From positions 3,214,501-3,278,500 of the forward strand of contig NZ_CP079203.1 of assembly GCF_019297835.1 (NCBI RefSeq): 64,000 nt of DNA. The letters are read 5' to 3'. Positions within the stretch are counted from its first letter, which is position 1, and each line of letters starts with the position of its first letter. The notes beneath the pieces were generated by a model. That model saw only the letters and a list, made by a program, of their open reading frames with translations. It did no database searches and had not been told where the DNA came from. The stretch is from Sphingomonas sanguinis (GTDB lineage Bacteria; Pseudomonadota; Alphaproteobacteria; Sphingomonadales; Sphingomonadaceae). Shown piece by piece: positions 18,496-26,737 of the stretch. The position numbers were made by a program, and so were the translations under genes.

Positions 18496-19075
18496 GCGGC
18501 AGTCCGGTGGCTTTCAACAGGGCGCGGGTTTCGAACAGCGGCAGACCGATGACGCCGGAATGCGAGCCTTGCAGGAATCGCACGAACGCCTCGGCGCGGC
18601 CCTGGATGGCATAGCCCCCGGCTTTGCCCAGCCCTTCGCCGCACGCGATGTACGCGTCGATCTCGTCGTCGGAGAGCGGCTTGAACGCCACGATGGTGTC
18701 GGCCAGCCGGGTGCGTGCCTTGCCGGTGGCGTCGATGACGCACACGGCGGACAGCGCATGGTGCCGCCGCCCGGACATCAGGCGCAGCAGCTTGCGTTGT
18801 ACGTCCTCGGTCTCGGCGGGGGGCAGGATGCGGCGGCCCAGCGCGATGGTGGTGTCGCCCGCGATGACGATCTCACCCTCTGCACGGTCAACCGCGTGCG
18901 CCTTTTCCACCGCCAGCCGCAGCGCGTAGACGCGGGGAGGCTCGGCAGGGCGGGGGGCTTCATCGATGTCGGGCGATGCGATGCGGTCGGGCACGACTCC
19001 CAGCCGCGCCAGCAGATCGCGGCGGCGCGGGGAGGAGGATGCAAGGACGATCGGCATAGGGGGCCGGTCGCTCAC
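18488..19075 (-). CDS. maf: Maf-family nucleoside triphosphate pyrophosphatase
   Basis: A 195-residue house-cleaning enzyme that hydrolyses non-canonical or methylated NTPs, dTTP or UTP depending on subtype. Motifs are [18 protein letters not shown] near residue 8, the catalytic [15 protein letters not shown] near 70 and the C-terminal [28 protein letters not shown]. The start is a GTG whose bases overlap the infA stop (GTGA). The order infA-maf-RNase-yacG is a recognised alphaproteobacterial arrangement. Confidence 0.93.
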
Positions 19076-19290
19076 TTGAAGCGGTAGGTGATCCGGCCCT
19101 TGGTCAGGTCGTACGGCGTCAGCTCGACGAGCACTTCGTCGCCAACCAGCACGCGGATGCGATTCTTGCGCATCTTGCCCGCCGTATGCCCCAGGATCTC
19201 GTGATCATTCTCGAGCTGGACGCGGAACATCGCGTTGGGGAGGAGTTCCACCACGCGGCCGCGCATCTCGAGCAGTTCTTCCTTGGCCAA
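19072..19290 (-). CDS. infA: translation initiation factor IF-1
   Basis: A 72-residue S1/OB-fold protein with the standard IF-1 sequence: [40 protein letters not shown] and [20 protein letters not shown], ending ITYRFK. It binds the 30S A site during initiation. It is the first gene of the infA-maf-RNase-yacG unit. The ~140 bases upstream contain no other gene and probably hold the promoter. Confidence 0.98.
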
Positions 19291-19431
19291 AAAATACCTC
19301 GGTTCGTCGTGTTATAGGGTATGTCGAAGAGGCGCCGCCATAGCCGCAATGGCTTCAAAAGGAAAGGCGCGCCGAATCAACCCAGGATATGGGGTGATTC
19401 TCGCCAATGACAAGGCCGTGAAGCACTGGGT

Positions 19432-20337
19432 TCAACGGGTCGGATCGTGCTCGAAACCCAGGCGCGGGGGAAGGGGGATCGGACCGGTGCTATCATACAG
19501 CGTCAGGCCCTCGCCCGCCGAGAAGTATCCGACGCGTGTGGCGGCGACCGGCGGCGCGGTGTCGGGAGGCAGGGCGAAGAGAAGTTCGTAATCGTCTCCG
19601 GCGGTCGCGGCCGCCAGGCGGGCGGCCCGGTCATCGCCGCCAAAGGCGCGTGCCTCATCGGACAGCGGGATGGCATCGATCGCGATGCTCACCGCCAGCC
19701 CGCTCGCCCGCGCCATGCGGCCCGCATCGATCAGCAGGCCGTCTGACACGTCCATCATCGCATGGACCACCGGCCCCAGCGCACGGCCCTCGGCCAGTCG
19801 CGGCACGGGGCGGCGGTAGGTTTCGCGCAGGGGAAGCGGCCCGTGGCCGGCCCTTGCGATGGTTAGCCCCAGTCCGGCATCGCCGATCGTGCCGGTGACC
19901 CACAGGCCGTCGCCCGCTCTGGCGCCGTCGCGCGACGGCGCGGGCGCATCGCGGCCGAAGGCGGTCAGGGTCAGGGTGCGTGGTCCGCGCTTCGACACGG
20001 TGTCGCCACCGATCAGGCGGGCGTCGAAGCGCGTCAGCACCGCCGCCAGCCCGTCGAGAAAGGCGCGGTCCCAAGCCGAGTCGCCCAGCGGATAGTTGAG
20101 CAACACCCCCTCGACCAGCGCGCCCTTGGCGGCGAGGTCGGACAGGTTGGTCGCGACCAGCTTCCACGCGACATCGCCAGGCGGGTCGTCGGGCAGGAAA
20201 TGCACGCCCTCGACCAGCGTGTCGGTGGTGACGACCAGCGGCCCGGCGTCGATCACCGCGCTGTCGTCGACCAGGTGCCGCGCGCCGGGATGCAGCGGCA
20301 TCCGGCGCAACGCGGCGATGAACTCCGCCTCGGTCAT
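19432..20337 (-). CDS. thiL: thiamine-monophosphate kinase
   Basis: ThiL phosphorylates thiamine monophosphate to thiamine diphosphate. From the ATG giving MTEAEFIAALRRM the product is 301 residues. Family features are HLVDDSAVIDAGPLVVTTD near residue 21 with metal-binding aspartates, LVEGVHFLPDDPPGDVAWK, RLIGGDTVSKRGPRTLTLTA, DVSDGLLIDAGRMARAS and AGDDYELLFALP. It follows nusB on the same strand with 16 bases between, the usual nusB-thiL arrangement. Confidence 0.95.
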   Translation of the reverse strand: MTEAEFIAALRRMPLHPGARHLVDDSAVIDAGPLVVTTDTLVEGVHFLPDDPPGDVAWKLVATNLSDLAAKGALVEGVLLNYPLGDSAWDRAFLDGLAAVLTRFDARLIGGDTVSKRGPRTLTLTAFGRDAPAPSRDGARAGDGLWVTGTIGDAGLGLTIARAGHGPLPLRETYRRPVPRLAEGRALGPVVHAMMDVSDGLLIDAGRMARASGLAVSIAIDAIPLSDEARAFGGDDRAARLAAATAGDDYELLFALPPDTAPPVAATRVGYFSAGEGLTLYDSTGPIPLPPRLGFEHDPTR

Positions 20338-20353
20338 CGGGGCGGTTGGGCCG

Positions 20354-20809
20354 TCAGGTCCGCGCGACCTTGGCGATCGCGTCGAGCAGGCCGTTGACGA
20401 AGCCCGATTCGCGCTTCTCATAAAAGGCGTGCGCGACATCGACATATTCGCTGATGACCGCGCCGACCGGCACGTCATGGCGCGCGATCAGCTCATAGGT
20501 CCCGGCGCGCAGGATCGCCTTCATCGGCTTGTCGAGGCGGTTCAGCGTCCAGCCCTTGGCCAGCTTGCCCTCGATCATCACGTCGATTTCGCCCAGGCGC
20601 GCCTGCACGCCCTTCACGATGTCGTCGAAGAAATCGATATCGGCATCGGCATATTCGACATCCTCGATCGTCGCGCCGATGCGGTGATTGTGGAATTCGT
20701 GGAGCAGCGCCGCCAGCGGGGTCTGTTCCATGTCATGCTGATAAAGCGCCTGAACGGCGGCAAGGCGCGCGGCGGCGCGCGCCTGGGTACGGGCTGGAGG
20801 ACGAGTCAT
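20354..20809 (-). CDS. nusB: transcription antitermination factor NusB
   Basis: A 151-residue all-helical protein that with NusE (S10) binds boxA RNA in rRNA antitermination. Recognisable parts are ARAAARLAAVQALYQHDME near the start, RLDKPMKAILRAGTYELIA, and VPVGAVISEYVDVAHAFYEK followed by SGFVNGLLDAIAK at the C-terminus. Length is slightly above the E. coli protein. It heads the nusB-thiL pair. Confidence 0.96.
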   Translation of the reverse strand: MTRPPARTQARAAARLAAVQALYQHDMEQTPLAALLHEFHNHRIGATIEDVEYADADIDFFDDIVKGVQARLGEIDVMIEGKLAKGWTLNRLDKPMKAILRAGTYELIARHDVPVGAVISEYVDVAHAFYEKRESGFVNGLLDAIAKVART

Positions 20810-20874
20810 TGGCGGGCCTTTACCGGGCTGTCGTCAATTCGTCACGTATTTTGGGCGAGGGGGCGTTTCAGCGT

Positions 20875-20960
20875 GGCCTTCGACTTCGCTCAGGCTGAAC
20901 GGCGGTTGGGAAACTGGGCGGGATACAAAACTCCGTTCAGCCTGAGCGAAGTCGAAGGCC
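20875..20960. repeat. Intergenic palindrome, CTTCGACTTCGCTCAG family
   Basis: Perfectly matched arms GGCCTTCGACTTCGCTCAGG and CCTGAGCGAAGTCGAAGGCC, each continuing inward with CTGAACGG / CCGTTCAG, enclose ~30 bases. It lies between the acetyltransferase remnant and nusB. Confidence 0.88.
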
Positions 20961-20974
20961 AAGGGCCGAACCTT

Positions 20975-21390
20975 TCACAGTTGCCGGCGGAAATACACCA
21001 CCCGCTCGGTTTCCACGAACCCCAGCGCCCGGTGCATGGCGTGCGAGTCGCCATTGTCCAGTTCGGCATCGGAGGCGAATTCCGTACATCCTCGCGCCCG
21101 GCCCCATTCCGCCACCCCCGCGACCAGCGCCCCGGCGACGCCCTGTCGGCGATGGTCGGGATCGACGAACAAGCCCTTCAGAAACAGCACCGGCGACGTG
21201 TCGCAGCCATTCACATAATCATGCCGGATCGCCGCCTCGGCAAAACCGATCACTCGGTCATCCACGAGCGCGACGAAATTCCGTCTCCCTCCGGCAACTC
21301 CCCCGGTTCGCCTGCTTCCGCGCCCCGGAGTGCCACCCGCAACGCCAGCCATCCTTCCCGATGCTCCGGCGCGGCGGGCGTGACGATCAC
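20975..21390 (-). pseudogene. GNAT acetyltransferase (AAC(6')-like), frameshifted and shortened
   Basis: Two reverse-strand frames together make one GNAT protein. The first starts at a GTG overlapping the hisD stop (GTGA) and reads [18 protein letters not shown], then stops early. The second carries the rest: NFVALVDDRVIGFAEAAIRH, DYVNGCDTSPVLFLKGLFVD, the acetyl-CoA loop DHRRQGVAGALV and HRALGFVETERVVYFRRQL. The join falls around 21290-21340, where the expected ~25-30 linking residues are also reduced to about 16. Either a real frameshift with deletion or a sequence error is possible. A shorter in-frame ATG product lacking the first strand could still be made. Confidence 0.75.
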
Positions 21391-22682
21391 CGGTTGAGCC
21401 GCAACCGCAGCGCCACCGACTTGGCATGCGCCGGAAGCCCCTCGGCATGGGCCAGCGCCACCGTGGCGGGGCCGAGTTCGTTCAGCGCCGTCTCGGTCAG
21501 CCCCAGGAAGCTGGTCCGTTTCATGAAGTCGAGCACCGACAGCCCGCTGGCGAAGCGCGCGCGGCGGCCGGTTGGCAGGACGTGATTCGGCCCCGCGACA
21601 TAATCGCCGATTGCCTCGGGCGTATGGCGGCCCAGGAACACCGACCCGGCATGGCGTAGCCGGTCGAACAGGCTTTGCGGATCGTCGACCGCGAGTTCCA
21701 GATGCTCGGGCGCCAGCCGGTCGACCAGCGGCATGGCGGCCTCGAGCGAATCGACGACGATGATCGCGCCGTTCGCATCCCATGCCGTGCGCGCGACGCT
21801 GGCGGTGGCCAGCTCGGGAATCTGCCGGTCGACCGCTTCGGCAACACGCTGCGCGAAGTCGGCATCGTCGGTGAACAGGATCGATTGGGTGACGGTGTCA
21901 TGCTCGGCCTGGCTGAGCAGGTCGGCGGCGATCCAGTCGGGGTCGTTCTTGCCGTCCGCCACGACGACGATCTCGGACGGCCCCGCCACCATGTCGATGC
22001 CGACCATGCCATAGACCTGCCGCTTGGCCTCGGCGACCCACGCATTGCCGGGGCCGGTGACGACATCGACCCGCTGGATTCTCCCTGCGCCGTAAGCCAG
22101 CGCGCCCACGGCCTGCGCACCGCCGATCCGCCATACCTCGTCCACGCCCGCCAGATGGGCGGCGGCCAGGACCAGGTGGTTGATCTCGCCCTTGGGCGTC
22201 GGCGTGACCATGACCAGCCGCTCGACCCCGGCCACCTTGGCGGGGATCGCGTTCATCAGCAGCGAGGAGGGATAGGCCGCGCGCCCGCCGGGCACATAGA
22301 TCCCGGCGGCATCCACCGCCGTCCAGCGCGCGCCCAGTCGGACGCCCTGCGGATCGACATAGTCGGTATCGGTCGGCTTCTGCTTCTCGTGATAGGCGCG
22401 GATACGCGCGGCGGCGAGGTCGAGCGCGGCGCGCAGTTCCGGTTCCAGCGCCTCATAGGCCGCGCGGCAGTCCGCCGGTTCGATCCGCCAGCCGGTCTCG
22501 GCCAGGTCGTGCCCGTCGAATTGCTTGGTGAAGGCCGCCACCGCCGCCTCGCCATCGTCGCGGACCGCGCGCAGGATGACCTGCACGTCGCGCGCGACAT
22601 CGGCGTCGCTCTCGCGGCGGGCATCGACCAGTTCGTCGAACGCGGCCGCAAAGCCAGCATCTTGCGTGTTCAGCCGGATCAT
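21387..22682 (-). CDS. hisD: histidinol dehydrogenase
   Basis: HisD oxidises L-histidinol to L-histidine in two NAD-dependent steps using zinc. The product is 431 residues from [18 protein letters not shown]. Signatures include [54 protein letters not shown] (metal-binding Gln/His) and [16 protein letters not shown] with the catalytic Glu-His. The start overlaps the hisG stop by 4 bases. A long upstream open extension runs inside hisG and is discounted. Confidence 0.97.
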   Translation of the reverse strand: MIRLNTQDAGFAAAFDELVDARRESDADVARDVQVILRAVRDDGEAAVAAFTKQFDGHDLAETGWRIEPADCRAAYEALEPELRAALDLAAARIRAYHEKQKPTDTDYVDPQGVRLGARWTAVDAAGIYVPGGRAAYPSSLLMNAIPAKVAGVERLVMVTPTPKGEINHLVLAAAHLAGVDEVWRIGGAQAVGALAYGAGRIQRVDVVTGPGNAWVAEAKRQVYGMVGIDMVAGPSEIVVVADGKNDPDWIAADLLSQAEHDTVTQSILFTDDADFAQRVAEAVDRQIPELATASVARTAWDANGAIIVVDSLEAAMPLVDRLAPEHLELAVDDPQSLFDRLRHAGSVFLGRHTPEAIGDYVAGPNHVLPTGRRARFASGLSVLDFMKRTSFLGLTETALNELGPATVALAHAEGLPAHAKSVALRLRLNR

Positions 22683-23341
22683 GCCGCTTCCCTCTCGGCC
22701 ACCGCGCGGCGGAACGCCTCGACCAGCGGCACGACCTGGCCCCTCGTCTTCATCGCAGCGCGGTTGACGACCAGGCGCGAGGTGACCTCCTCGATCACCT
22801 CGACCTCGACCAGCCCGTTTTCCTTCAGCGTCCGTCCCGACGACACTAGGTCGACGATGCGCGGCGCCAGGCCCAGCGTAGGGGCCAGTTCCATCGCGCC
22901 GTTCAGCTTGACGCACTCGGCCTGGACCCCGCGGCGTGCGAAGTGGCGGCTGGTGATGTGCGGATATTTGGTCGCGACGCGGACATGGCTCCACCCGCGC
23001 GGATCGTCGCTCTCGGCCATCGCGGCAGGCTCGGCAACCGAGATGCGGCAATGGCCGATCTTCAGGTCGACCGGCGCGTAAAGCTCGGAATAGCCGAATT
23101 CGGACAGCACGTCCGACCCGACGATGCCCAGCTGCGCCGCGCCATGCGCGACGAAGGTGGCGACGTCGAAGGCGCGGACGCGGATCAGCTCGATGCCGGG
23201 GACATCCGTGGCGAAGCGCAGCGCGCGGCTGTCCTTGTCGGTGAAGGCGGCTTCGGGCCGGATGCCGGCGGCGGCGAGCAGCGGCAGCGCCTCGGCCAGG
23301 ATGCGTCCCTTGGGGACGGCGATGATGAGCGGCTGGACCAT
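22679..23341 (-). CDS. hisG: ATP phosphoribosyltransferase, short form
   Basis: HisG joins ATP and PRPP in the first step of histidine synthesis. The 220-residue product from [20 protein letters not shown] is the short form, which lacks the C-terminal regulatory domain and in other bacteria works with HisZ; no hisZ is in this window. Conserved parts are [38 protein letters not shown] and the PRPP loop region [19 protein letters not shown]. It heads the hisG-hisD-acetyltransferase unit. The open 13-codon extension upstream lacks a convincing start. Confidence 0.96.
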   Translation of the reverse strand: MVQPLIIAVPKGRILAEALPLLAAAGIRPEAAFTDKDSRALRFATDVPGIELIRVRAFDVATFVAHGAAQLGIVGSDVLSEFGYSELYAPVDLKIGHCRISVAEPAAMAESDDPRGWSHVRVATKYPHITSRHFARRGVQAECVKLNGAMELAPTLGLAPRIVDLVSSGRTLKENGLVEVEVIEEVTSRLVVNRAAMKTRGQVVPLVEAFRRAVAEREAA

Positions 23342-23385
23342 GAGGATCGGGGGCTTAACCCCCGCCACCGGGGATCGCAATTCTT

Positions 23386-23516
23386 ATCCTCCCCGGTACG
23401 GGGAGGGGGACCGCCGCGAAGCGGTGGTGGAGGGGGCGTCCCGCAAGGTACGCCCTGTGTGGATGGCCCCCTCCGTCAGGCCTGCGGCCTGCCACCTCCC
23501 CGTGCCGGGGAGGATT
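23386..23516. repeat. Intergenic palindrome, CCTCCCCT family, copy 3
   Basis: The gap between hisG and the transpeptidase gene contains ends TCCTCCCCGGTACGGGGAGG and CCTCCCCGTGCCGGGGAGGA, with internal GGTGGTGGAGGGGGCGTCCC, CCCCCTCCGTCAGGCCTGCGG and GCCACCTCCC. It is a GC-shifted version of the copies at 1.0 and 13.9 kb, with compensating changes that keep the end hairpins paired. Confidence 0.87.
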
Positions 23517-23524
23517 TGAGATCG

Positions 23525-24238
23525 TTACACCTTGGCGGCGTAGATCATCCGGCCGGGGCCGAGATTGGCGAACACGCGGTCCAAGTCGTTCTCGCCGACC
23601 GCGAAGCAGCCCTGGCTGCGGCCCAGCATCCCATGCGTCTTGATCATATCGCGATTGGCGTACCAGGCCGAATGCACCACGATCGCGCGGCCCAGCGCAT
23701 TGTCGTTGGTCGGGTCCAGCCCGATCAGGCGCTGCGACCGGCCATGCTTGCCGACATAATAATTGTCGGTGAGGAAGGCGCCCTCGCTGCTGGCGTTCGA
23801 GTTGAACGCGTTGGAAAAACGCTGGACATAGCCGCTGTGCGACGGATCCGAGCCGCTGCCGTGCGAGACGAGCAGCGAAGTGCTCTTGCCGCTGATCAGG
23901 TCGACCAGATGGAGGCGCGGTTCGGACGAGCCGACCGCGAAATCGACGATCGCCATCCGGTCGCGCTGGCGCACCTGCGAACCATGCTTCTGCAGCGAGG
24001 CCATCGCCTGACGCAGCAGCGCCGGGCGGACGACCCGCGACGAGGCCAGGATCGCCTGCGGCACCGCCGGAACGGTCGGGCGGCTCGGGATCGGGGGCTG
24101 GCGCACCGGGCGAAGATCGCCCGCCGTCAGCCGTTCGCGAGCGGCCACAGCCCCCGGAACCGCCAGTGCCCCGGCCAGCACCAGCGCGTTCTTAAGCAGC
24201 GCGCGCCGACCCGGCGCCGCGTCCAGATTATCGTGCAT
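23525..24238 (-). CDS. L,D-transpeptidase-like protein (YkuD_2 / murein L,D-transpeptidase family) with Tat-type signal
   Basis: A 237-residue exported protein. The N-terminus has twin arginines before a hydrophobic core, GRRALLKNALVLAGALAVPG, which looks like a Tat or Sec signal. The catalytic part includes MAIVDFAVGSSEPRLHLVDL, LLVSHGSGSDPSHSGYVQRF, VVHSAWYAN and the Cys motif LGRSQGCFAVGENDL. These fit the family that carries an L,D-transpeptidase catalytic domain distinct from classical YkuD. It likely acts on peptidoglycan in the periplasm. It diverges from the YkuD gene at 24.4 kb. Confidence 0.87.
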   Translation of the reverse strand: MHDNLDAAPGRRALLKNALVLAGALAVPGAVAARERLTAGDLRPVRQPPIPSRPTVPAVPQAILASSRVVRPALLRQAMASLQKHGSQVRQRDRMAIVDFAVGSSEPRLHLVDLISGKSTSLLVSHGSGSDPSHSGYVQRFSNAFNSNASSEGAFLTDNYYVGKHGRSQRLIGLDPTNDNALGRAIVVHSAWYANRDMIKTHGMLGRSQGCFAVGENDLDRVFANLGPGRMIYAAKV

Positions 24239-24435
24239 TTTGGTCCTTCAACCCCAGAAATCCCGCGACACCTATGTAGCAAAGGTTGGGCCATTTTTCT
24301 GCCCATCACCCCATCGGTTGATCGCTTGGTTCCATCGATTCAGCGAAAGTTCCGCGTCATCGCAAAAATTTTCGTTCGGCACCAATAGTCGCTTGACGTG
24401 TTTAAGAATTTGTGAACTCGCCAAGGAAAAGGGAT

Positions 24436-25038
24436 ATGAAGGCTCTCGCTTTTGCCGCCCTGTTGGGCGCGACGACGCTGGGTTTGGCCGCACCGGCATT
24501 GGCCGAGGACGGGCCCGGCACCATCGCCGTGGCGCAGGCCGCGGCCGCACTCGCCCCCAACCGATTCGTCTGGGCCGATCCGTCGACGGTGCAGGCCGAT
24601 CCGGTCACCCAGCCGGTGACCGTGGTTGTCAGCATTCCGATGCAGCGTGCCTATGTCTATCGCGGCGACACGATGATCGCGGCGGCGACCGTGTCCACCG
24701 GCAAGGATGGCAAGGACACGCCCACGGGCGTTTTCCCGATCCTCCAGAAGCGCGAGATGCACCGCAGCAACCTGTACAACGCGGCGCCCATGCCGTTCAT
24801 GCAGCGGCTGACCTGGGACGGTGTGGCGCTCCATGCGGGCAACAATCCGGGCTTCCCCGATTCGCATGGTTGCATCCGACTGCCCGCCGCTTTTGCCAAG
24901 AAGCTGTTTTCGATCACCTCGGTGGGGACGAACGTGATCGTCACCGACCAGATGGTCGGCGATCATCTCGATCCGATGCTGCTGGAAACAGAGGCGAGCC
25001 AGGCGAATCAGGCGCAGCTGGCGTCACTGTCGCGGTGA
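24436..25038 (+). CDS. L,D-transpeptidase (YkuD domain), exported
   Basis: A 200-residue periplasmic protein. A Sec signal is seen in MKALAFAALLGATTLGLAAP then ALAED. The YkuD domain starts VTVVVSIPMQRAYVYRGDTM and includes TGKDGKDTPTGVFPILQK and the catalytic HGCIRLP motif in GNNPGFPDSHGCIRLPAAFA. It makes 3-3 cross-links or attaches substrates to peptidoglycan. The ATG is preceded by AAGGAAAAGGG. The upstream ~200 bases are AT-rich for this genome and serve both divergent transpeptidase genes. The second cross-linker family faces it from the other strand. Confidence 0.93.
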   Translation: MKALAFAALLGATTLGLAAPALAEDGPGTIAVAQAAAALAPNRFVWADPSTVQADPVTQPVTVVVSIPMQRAYVYRGDTMIAAATVSTGKDGKDTPTGVFPILQKREMHRSNLYNAAPMPFMQRLTWDGVALHAGNNPGFPDSHGCIRLPAAFAKKLFSITSVGTNVIVTDQMVGDHLDPMLLETEASQANQAQLASLSR

Positions 25039-25049
25039 GGTTGTTCCCT

Positions 25050-25122
25050 TGCGCTTCGACTACGCTCAGCGTGAACGGGGTTTAGTATCAAGCTCCGTTC
25101 AGCCTGAGCGAAGTCGAAGGCC
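25050..25122. repeat. Intergenic palindrome, CTTCGACTTCGCTCAG family
   Basis: Arms GCTTCGACTACGCTCAGCGTGAACGG and CCGTTCAGCCTGAGCGAAGTCGAAGG flank ~20 bases between convergent genes. The left arm has two substitutions against the family core. Confidence 0.82.
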
Positions 25123-25132
25123 ACGCGAAGGC

Positions 25133-25792
25133 CTAAGCCACCAATCCCAAAGCCCGAAGCTGCGGCCGCAACGTCGCCTCATCGGTAAAGTGCAGCGCAT
25201 GCATTCCCAGCGCCGCCGCCGCATCGATATTCGCGCGGTTGTCGTCGATGAATACCGCCTGCCCCGGCTCCAACCCGAATCGGGTGAGCGCGAGGCGGTA
25301 GATGGCGGGATCGGGCTTCACCAGCTTTTCGGCGCCCGACACCACGATATCACGGAAGCGATCGAACAGCGCCGATTCGCGCGCGCGGAAGGGCGGCCAG
25401 AATTCGTGGCTGAAGTTCGTAATCGCGAACAGGGGCACGCCCGCCGCATCCAGTTCGGCGACGAGTTCGTGCATCCCGGCGATCGGATCACCGATGCTGT
25501 CGCTGAAGCGCGGCCCCCAGGCGGCGATCAGTTCCCGATGCTGCGGGTACAGCGCGATCAGCTCCGCCGAGGTGTCGGCGAAGTCGCGGCCCGCATCATG
25601 CTGGAAATGCCACTCGGTGGTAACGACGTCGCGCACAAATGCATCGAGCGCCCGATCGTCCGCGATCAGGCGCCGATACAGGATCCGGGGATCCCAGTCG
25701 TAAAGCACACGACCGACGTCGAAGATGACGGCGGTCGGCCGATCGGCGTGCGTCGCGAGCCGTTCGCCCGCCACGTTCGATTCGATCGGCAT
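25133..25792 (-). CDS. HAD-family hydrolase (HAD-IA-like)
   Basis: A 219-residue phosphatase-like protein. Motif I is AVIFDVGRVLYDWDPR near residue 24, where the second Asp of the usual DxD is replaced by Gly (DVG), as in haloacid-dehalogenase/epoxide-hydrolase-type relatives such as YihX. Motif II is LFAITNFS, motif III lies near VVSGAEKLVKPDPAIYR with its Lys, and motif IV is AVFIDDNRANIDAA. Length and cap placement fit subfamily IA. Substrate is unknown. It lies just downstream of rpmJ on the same strand. Confidence 0.88.
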   Translation of the reverse strand: MPIESNVAGERLATHADRPTAVIFDVGRVLYDWDPRILYRRLIADDRALDAFVRDVVTTEWHFQHDAGRDFADTSAELIALYPQHRELIAAWGPRFSDSIGDPIAGMHELVAELDAAGVPLFAITNFSHEFWPPFRARESALFDRFRDIVVSGAEKLVKPDPAIYRLALTRFGLEPGQAVFIDDNRANIDAAAALGMHALHFTDEATLRPQLRALGLVA

Positions 25793-25801
25793 CAGGGCTG
25801 A

Positions 25802-25927
25802 TTAGCCCTGGCGCGCCTTGAAACGACGGTTGGTCTTGTTGATGACATAGGTGCGGCCGCGACGGCGGATCACGCGGTTGTCCCGGTGACGATCCTTGAG
25901 CGACTTCAGGGAATTGCGGATCTTCAT
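25802..25927 (-). CDS. rpmJ: 50S ribosomal protein L36 (bL36)
   Basis: A 41-residue basic protein, [20 protein letters not shown] followed by [20 protein letters not shown] and G. This is the longer, cysteine-poor L36 (zinc-independent, C- type) found in many proteobacteria; no CxxC zinc pair is present. The start is preceded by GGAG-like sequence and the open frame upstream (20 codons) is not ribosomal. It is a single-gene unit, as is common for this paralogue type. Confidence 0.95.
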   Translation of the reverse strand: MKIRNSLKSLKDRHRDNRVIRRRGRTYVINKTNRRFKARQG

Positions 25928-26115
25928 GATCGATTCGCTTCTTTTGAACTGGAGGGTGATCTGGAAAGCGTCGCCGCCTAGTGGCAACCGGCGCTTAAGT
26001 CAAGGTTCCGGCATGACGGATGGGTCATGATCGCCGCGCCCTCTTCCGCCACCGGATCATCCCTCATATGTCATGCGTTGCCCATCCGTAACATCCTTTA
26101 AGGTGTCTTCAACGC

Positions 26116-26733
26116 ATGAAAGCCCGCTCGCTCCTGATCCTCGCGGCCGCCGCCGGTACGCTGGCCGCCTGTTCCACCACGGGCGGGCGTCTGCCGCCGA
26201 CCGAGGTGATCCGCTATCACCTGGGCGAGCCGATCGCGCGCGGGACCATCCGGGTCGAGCCGCTGTCGAACACCGGCCCGGCCAGCATCGAGTTCAAGAC
26301 CTATGCCGCCGCGGTCGAGACCGCGCTGCTGCGCAATGGCTATACGCTGCCCCAGGGCGATGCGCAGCCCGACTATATCGCGACCGTGTCCTTCACCCGC
26401 GCCAACCGGCTGGGGCCGCCGCGTCCCTCGCCCTTCTCGATCGGTCTGGGGGGCGGCAGCTTCTCGGGCGGTCGTGGCGGTGGCGTCGGGCTGGGCGGGG
26501 GGCTGAGCTTCCCGATCGGCAAGAGCCAGCCGCAGGAGATCATCGGCACCGAATTGTCGGTCCAGATCAAGCGCCGCATGGACCAGTCGCCTATCTGGGA
26601 AGGCAGCGCACGCAACATCGCGCCGGTTCAGACGCTGGCCAAGCTGGACGCGCAGGCGCAGGCCGCCAAGCTCGCCGATGCGCTGTTCACCAAATTCCCC
26701 GGCGAATCGGGCCGCACGATCGAGGTGAAGTAA
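26116..26733 (+). CDS. DUF4136 lipoprotein
   Basis: A 205-residue predicted lipoprotein. The signal is MKARSLLILAAAAGTLAAC with the lipobox LAAC and Cys near residue 19, so it should be anchored in a membrane on the periplasmic side. The DUF4136-like part has IEFKTYAAAVETALLRNGYT and a long glycine-rich stretch at about 110-135 (LGGGSFSGGRGGGVGLGGGL), then VQIKRRMDQSPIWEGSARN. No function is established. The M14 peptidase gene begins 4 bases after its stop. Confidence 0.83.
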   Translation: MKARSLLILAAAAGTLAACSTTGGRLPPTEVIRYHLGEPIARGTIRVEPLSNTGPASIEFKTYAAAVETALLRNGYTLPQGDAQPDYIATVSFTRANRLGPPRPSPFSIGLGGGSFSGGRGGGVGLGGGLSFPIGKSQPQEIIGTELSVQIKRRMDQSPIWEGSARNIAPVQTLAKLDAQAQAAKLADALFTKFPGESGRTIEVK

Positions 26734-26737
26734 GACG

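Noticed and set aside
20338..20353. A thiamine riboswitch before thiL
   Set aside because: Only 16 bases separate nusB and thiL and no TPP aptamer conserved sequence is present.
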